Shown here piece after piece: positions 6,757 through 8,361 of a stretch of 8,361 nucleotides of DNA. Location: positions 1-8,361 of the forward strand of contig PBZZ01000087.1 in NCBI GenBank assembly GCA_002730365.1. Direction: 5' to 3'. The notes beneath the pieces were generated by a model. That model did not search any database. It was given only the letters and a program-made list of their open reading frames with translations, and was not told where the DNA came from. Position 1 is the first letter of the stretch, and each line of letters starts with the position of its first letter. Source of the stretch: Deltaproteobacteria bacterium. Its GTDB lineage: Bacteria; SAR324; NAC60-12. Made by a program: the position numbers and the translations under genes.

Positions 6757-7715
6757 AGTTCCTCCATTGCTTCGAAAGTTTTTAAAATGTCATGATCTGA
6801 TTGCCAGTTGCTCAATCCTTTAGATTCTAGATCAGCGGCCTGATTCCACCAACGAGTGCAACGTCGAATGTTGGCTTCTGCCTCACGAACGGGATCTTCA
6901 TTGACTGGGAAGGTGTCAAAGTATAAGTGCCCGTCATATTGGGTGCGTTGAAGCCAGAGGAGGCATTCCAAAGTCTGTTGTGGATGAACAGAACCAAGCA
7001 GCATCCCATCTTCACAGCCTGGACGGACAAAACCATCGTTAAGCTGCATGCCCCAAAGTTTTTTGTGCTTCCCAACCAGCGCTACAGACTGTGCAGGGTT
7101 TTCTCCTGCCATCAAGCAGTGACCAAAATCTAGGGTGAGTCCCATGTTCTCTCGGTCAACTTCTAGTACCATCAATAATCCAGCTCCCGTGGTGTTTTGT
7201 ATGAAGTAGCGGCGTGGCTCTGTTGGTTTTGGTTCCAAGGAGACCCTAAGCTCTGGAAAAAAATCACAGACTTCCCGGAAACTTTGAACAACATATTGCC
7301 AAAGCTCGTTGTAATTTACTTGTAGAGGGTAGTCATAGCCCTCATAGGCAGGCCAGACAATCAATTCTTTCGCACCAAGCTCCCTCGCCCATTGACCCGC
7401 ACTTAGGGTCAGCTGGATTGCTTCACGTCGAAGAGACGCAGCTGGATTTGTGAAAGCACCCAAGCTGAAATGCTTCGGATATCTCAGACAGACGGCTCCA
7501 GTCGATAATCCTGCTTCAGAGAGAGCGATCTTAACTTCAGCGAGTGAGCAGCCTTCCAAGTGTTCAGGGTAGTTGAAATCAACAAGTTCAAGCCCAGTGA
7601 TGGTCCCCTGTCGATGAATCCAACCAATGAGATCTTCTCGACCCTCCCAAAGCTCAGGTTTTGATTTCATAGAATTGAGACGGGAGGCAAATGCTGGTAG
7701 GAAGACTGATGACAT
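6753..7715 (-). CDS. TIM-barrel sugar isomerase/epimerase (xylose isomerase-like, AP endonuclease 2 superfamily)
   Basis: This 320-residue cytoplasmic protein probably performs a metal-dependent aldose-ketose isomerisation or ketose epimerisation. The barrel signature segments are GLELVDFNYPEHL (about 41-53), SLEPKPTEPRRYF with E161, LTLDFGHCLMAGENP with D196 and H199, LWGMQLNDG (220-228), and YFDTFPVNEDP with D267. E161, D196, H199 and D267 are the likely metal-binding or catalytic residues, by analogy with xylose isomerase, L-rhamnose isomerase and D-tagatose 3-epimerase families. EPKPxEP followed by an LDFGH strand is close to that group, but I cannot choose between them. The ATG at 7715 keeps the first barrel strand (FLPAFASRLNS), but no Shine-Dalgarno sequence is visible before it. 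It is the first gene of the operon and overlaps the kinase by four bases. Its place next to a mutarotase and kinases fits a role at the isomerisation step of the imported sugar. Confidence 0.9.
   Translation of the reverse strand: MSSVFLPAFASRLNSMKSKPELWEGREDLIGWIHRQGTITGLELVDFNYPEHLEGCSLAEVKIALSEAGLSTGAVCLRYPKHFSLGAFTNPAASLRREAIQLTLSAGQWARELGAKELIVWPAYEGYDYPLQVNYNELWQYVVQSFREVCDFFPELRVSLEPKPTEPRRYFIQNTTGAGLLMVLEVDRENMGLTLDFGHCLMAGENPAQSVALVGKHKKLWGMQLNDGFVRPGCEDGMLLGSVHPQQTLECLLWLQRTQYDGHLYFDTFPVNEDPVREAEANIRRCTRWWNQAADLESKGLSNWQSDHDILKTFEAMEEL
6761..6765 (-). promoter_or_regulatory. Ribosome binding site GGAGG deciding the CTG start of the kinase
   Basis: GGAGG on the minus strand lies inside the last codons of the isomerase gene, four bases before CTG at 6756-6754. 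The binding-protein gene and the mutarotase gene in the same operon also have GGAGG four bases before their ATG. The equal spacing supports CTG, and not TTG at 6741, as the initiation codon. Confidence 0.6.
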
Positions 7716-7759
7716 GGTAAATGGATGATAAAGGTTAATAAATTTTAGCAGATATCAAA

Positions 7760-7788
7760 AATTTAAATTATCGAATTATTGGGTTCAA
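7760..7788 (-). promoter_or_regulatory. Candidate sigma-70-type promoter of the sugar operon
   Basis: On the minus strand, TTGAAC (7788-7783) and TAAATT (7765-7760) are separated by 17 bases, each matching four of six consensus positions. Transcription would begin near 7753, giving a leader of about 38 bases before the isomerase ATG at 7715. The region is very AT-rich and contains the perfect 10-base palindrome AATTTAAATT at 7760-7769, overlapping the proposed -10. In such AT-rich sequence chance matches are common, so this is only a candidate. It overlaps the stop of the upstream hypothetical frame. No convincing operator could be identified. Confidence 0.3.
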
Positions 7789-8279
7789 GGAACTGAAACA
7801 AGCTTTTTCAACTTCGTTCCCATTGGTTTGCAGACTGCTCTTATGCTGAACCTGTAAAAAGAAAGATACCTAATTCTTTGGGTAACCAGGTGGAAACTTG
7901 AAATTCTCATCAGAGAAGCGTTTTGTGTTAATTCTTGTTTATTCGTCAACGTATCCTCCATAGCAAGCTTTGTTGCAGTTAGGTAGTTTGAAAAAGTCTC
8001 TGCCAAACTTGCCACGTAATCCCTATCATAGAGGTTCTCCATGAAACGCCTGTTGCCCATCTTCATTGCTTCTATTTTTACAGTAGCCGCCATCTTTTTT
8101 GCTATTTCAATACAAGCAGTGGATTGAAGAAGCAGGTCGCTAAATTCTATTGGAGCAAATGGCGCTTTCGCTACAGTGCAGGTTCTCCAGTACGGTTCAG
8201 GGGAATAACAATTGCCTTTGATGCTCAAGCAGTGAAACTGCAATTGGTAACCGAAGTAGCCAGGATATATGGGGTTCAC
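7785..8279 (-). CDS. Hypothetical helical protein, possibly frameshifted near its 3' end
   Basis: I do not recognise this protein. The frame is 164 codons from a GTG at 8279; GGGAG (8290-8294) lies ten bases upstream, which is rather far. The middle, from about FSDLLLQS to MEDTLTNKQ, reads like a real soluble helical protein: charged, alanine-rich and with purine-rich first codon positions. From about position 7925 the frame becomes arginine- and serine-rich and less protein-like. Restoring one A in the A4 run (7924-7921 on the minus strand) would join it to KRFSDENFKFPPGYPKN with a TAG stop at 7872-7870. That would give a protein of about 137 residues. So either the gene is intact to 7785, or it carries a one-base deletion (mutation or assembly error). 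The start is also uncertain. It reads toward the sugar operon but need not belong to it. A plus-strand frame is open opposite its 5' half. Confidence 0.4.
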   Translation of the reverse strand: MNPIYPGYFGYQLQFHCLSIKGNCYSPEPYWRTCTVAKAPFAPIEFSDLLLQSTACIEIAKKMAATVKIEAMKMGNRRFMENLYDRDYVASLAETFSNYLTATKLAMEDTLTNKQELTQNASLMRISSFHLVTQRIRYLSFYRFSIRAVCKPMGTKLKKLVSVP

Positions 8280-8361
8280 TTTGAAAGATCTCCCAGAAAG
8301 TCAATTAAGGAAAATCAATATGATGCAGGTTTCAGAAGTATGAATCAGCGCGTACAGGTTG
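8280..8361. other. Right-edge segment without an assigned gene
   Basis: These 82 bases hold only the GGGAG upstream of the hypothetical minus-strand gene and an in-frame TGA that bounds it. A plus-strand frame stays open to the window edge, but it has no ATG until close to the edge and no ribosome binding site that I trust. I see no terminator, RNA gene or repeat here. Confidence 0.4.

Noticed and set aside
6528..7133. Minus-strand 69- and 82-codon frames and a plus-strand 68-codon frame inside the kinase and isomerase genes
   Set aside because: They are out-of-frame readings of genes with clear family motifs.
7992..8361. Plus-strand frame open from 7992 to the right edge, possibly a gene running out of the window
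   Set aside because: It is codon-aligned exactly opposite the hypothetical minus-strand gene, where purine-first codons tend to leave the complement open. It has no ATG before about 8339 and no ribosome binding site before the TTG at 8124. It cannot be excluded for the last ~80 bases.

Overview
The window carries one long minus-strand sugar uptake and catabolism operon of eight genes. It is read from about position 7715 down to the left edge, which cuts the last gene. A ninth, unrecognised minus-strand frame lies upstream of it at the right end.

Organism: the solute-binding protein has a cleavable type I signal peptide and no lipobox, which points to a periplasm and so to a Gram-negative bacterium. 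The base composition is moderate and the genes use GGAGG-type ribosome binding sites. The first kinase and the enlarged MalG-like permease resemble subfamilies I associate with proteobacterial, especially alphaproteobacterial, sugar and polyol operons. That is recollection and not a database result, so genus-level placement is not possible.

Layout in transcription order (right to left): (1) 8279-7785, hypothetical helical protein with a possible frameshift near its 3' end; (2) AT-rich leader at 7716-7790 with a candidate promoter; (3) TIM-barrel sugar isomerase/epimerase, 7715-6753; (4) ribokinase-family kinase, 6756-5845, apparently starting at a CTG that overlaps the isomerase stop as CTGA; (5) RbsD/FucU-type mutarotase, 5776-5312; (6) a second, divergent ribokinase-family kinase, 5283-4354; (7) MalF-type permease, 4351-3482; (8) MalG-type permease with an extra two-helix insert, 3472-2450; (9) periplasmic sugar-binding protein, 2373-913; (10) an intercistronic hairpin, 867-838; (11) MalK/UgpC-type ATPase, 806 to beyond position 1.

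How the genes fit together (inference): the binding protein, two permeases and ATPase form a CUT1-type ABC importer. The mutarotase would interconvert anomers of the imported sugar, the TIM-barrel enzyme would isomerise or epimerise it, and one or both PfkB kinases would phosphorylate it. CUT1 importers usually carry oligosaccharides, polyols or glycerol phosphate, whereas ribose usually uses a CUT2 (RbsABC) system. Pairing a CUT1 importer with two unequal ribokinases, a mutarotase and an isomerase therefore suggests a less common monosaccharide or glycoside. The substrate cannot be read from the sequence. No regulator, aldolase or dehydrogenase is visible. I see no mobile element, CRISPR array, tRNA or rRNA.
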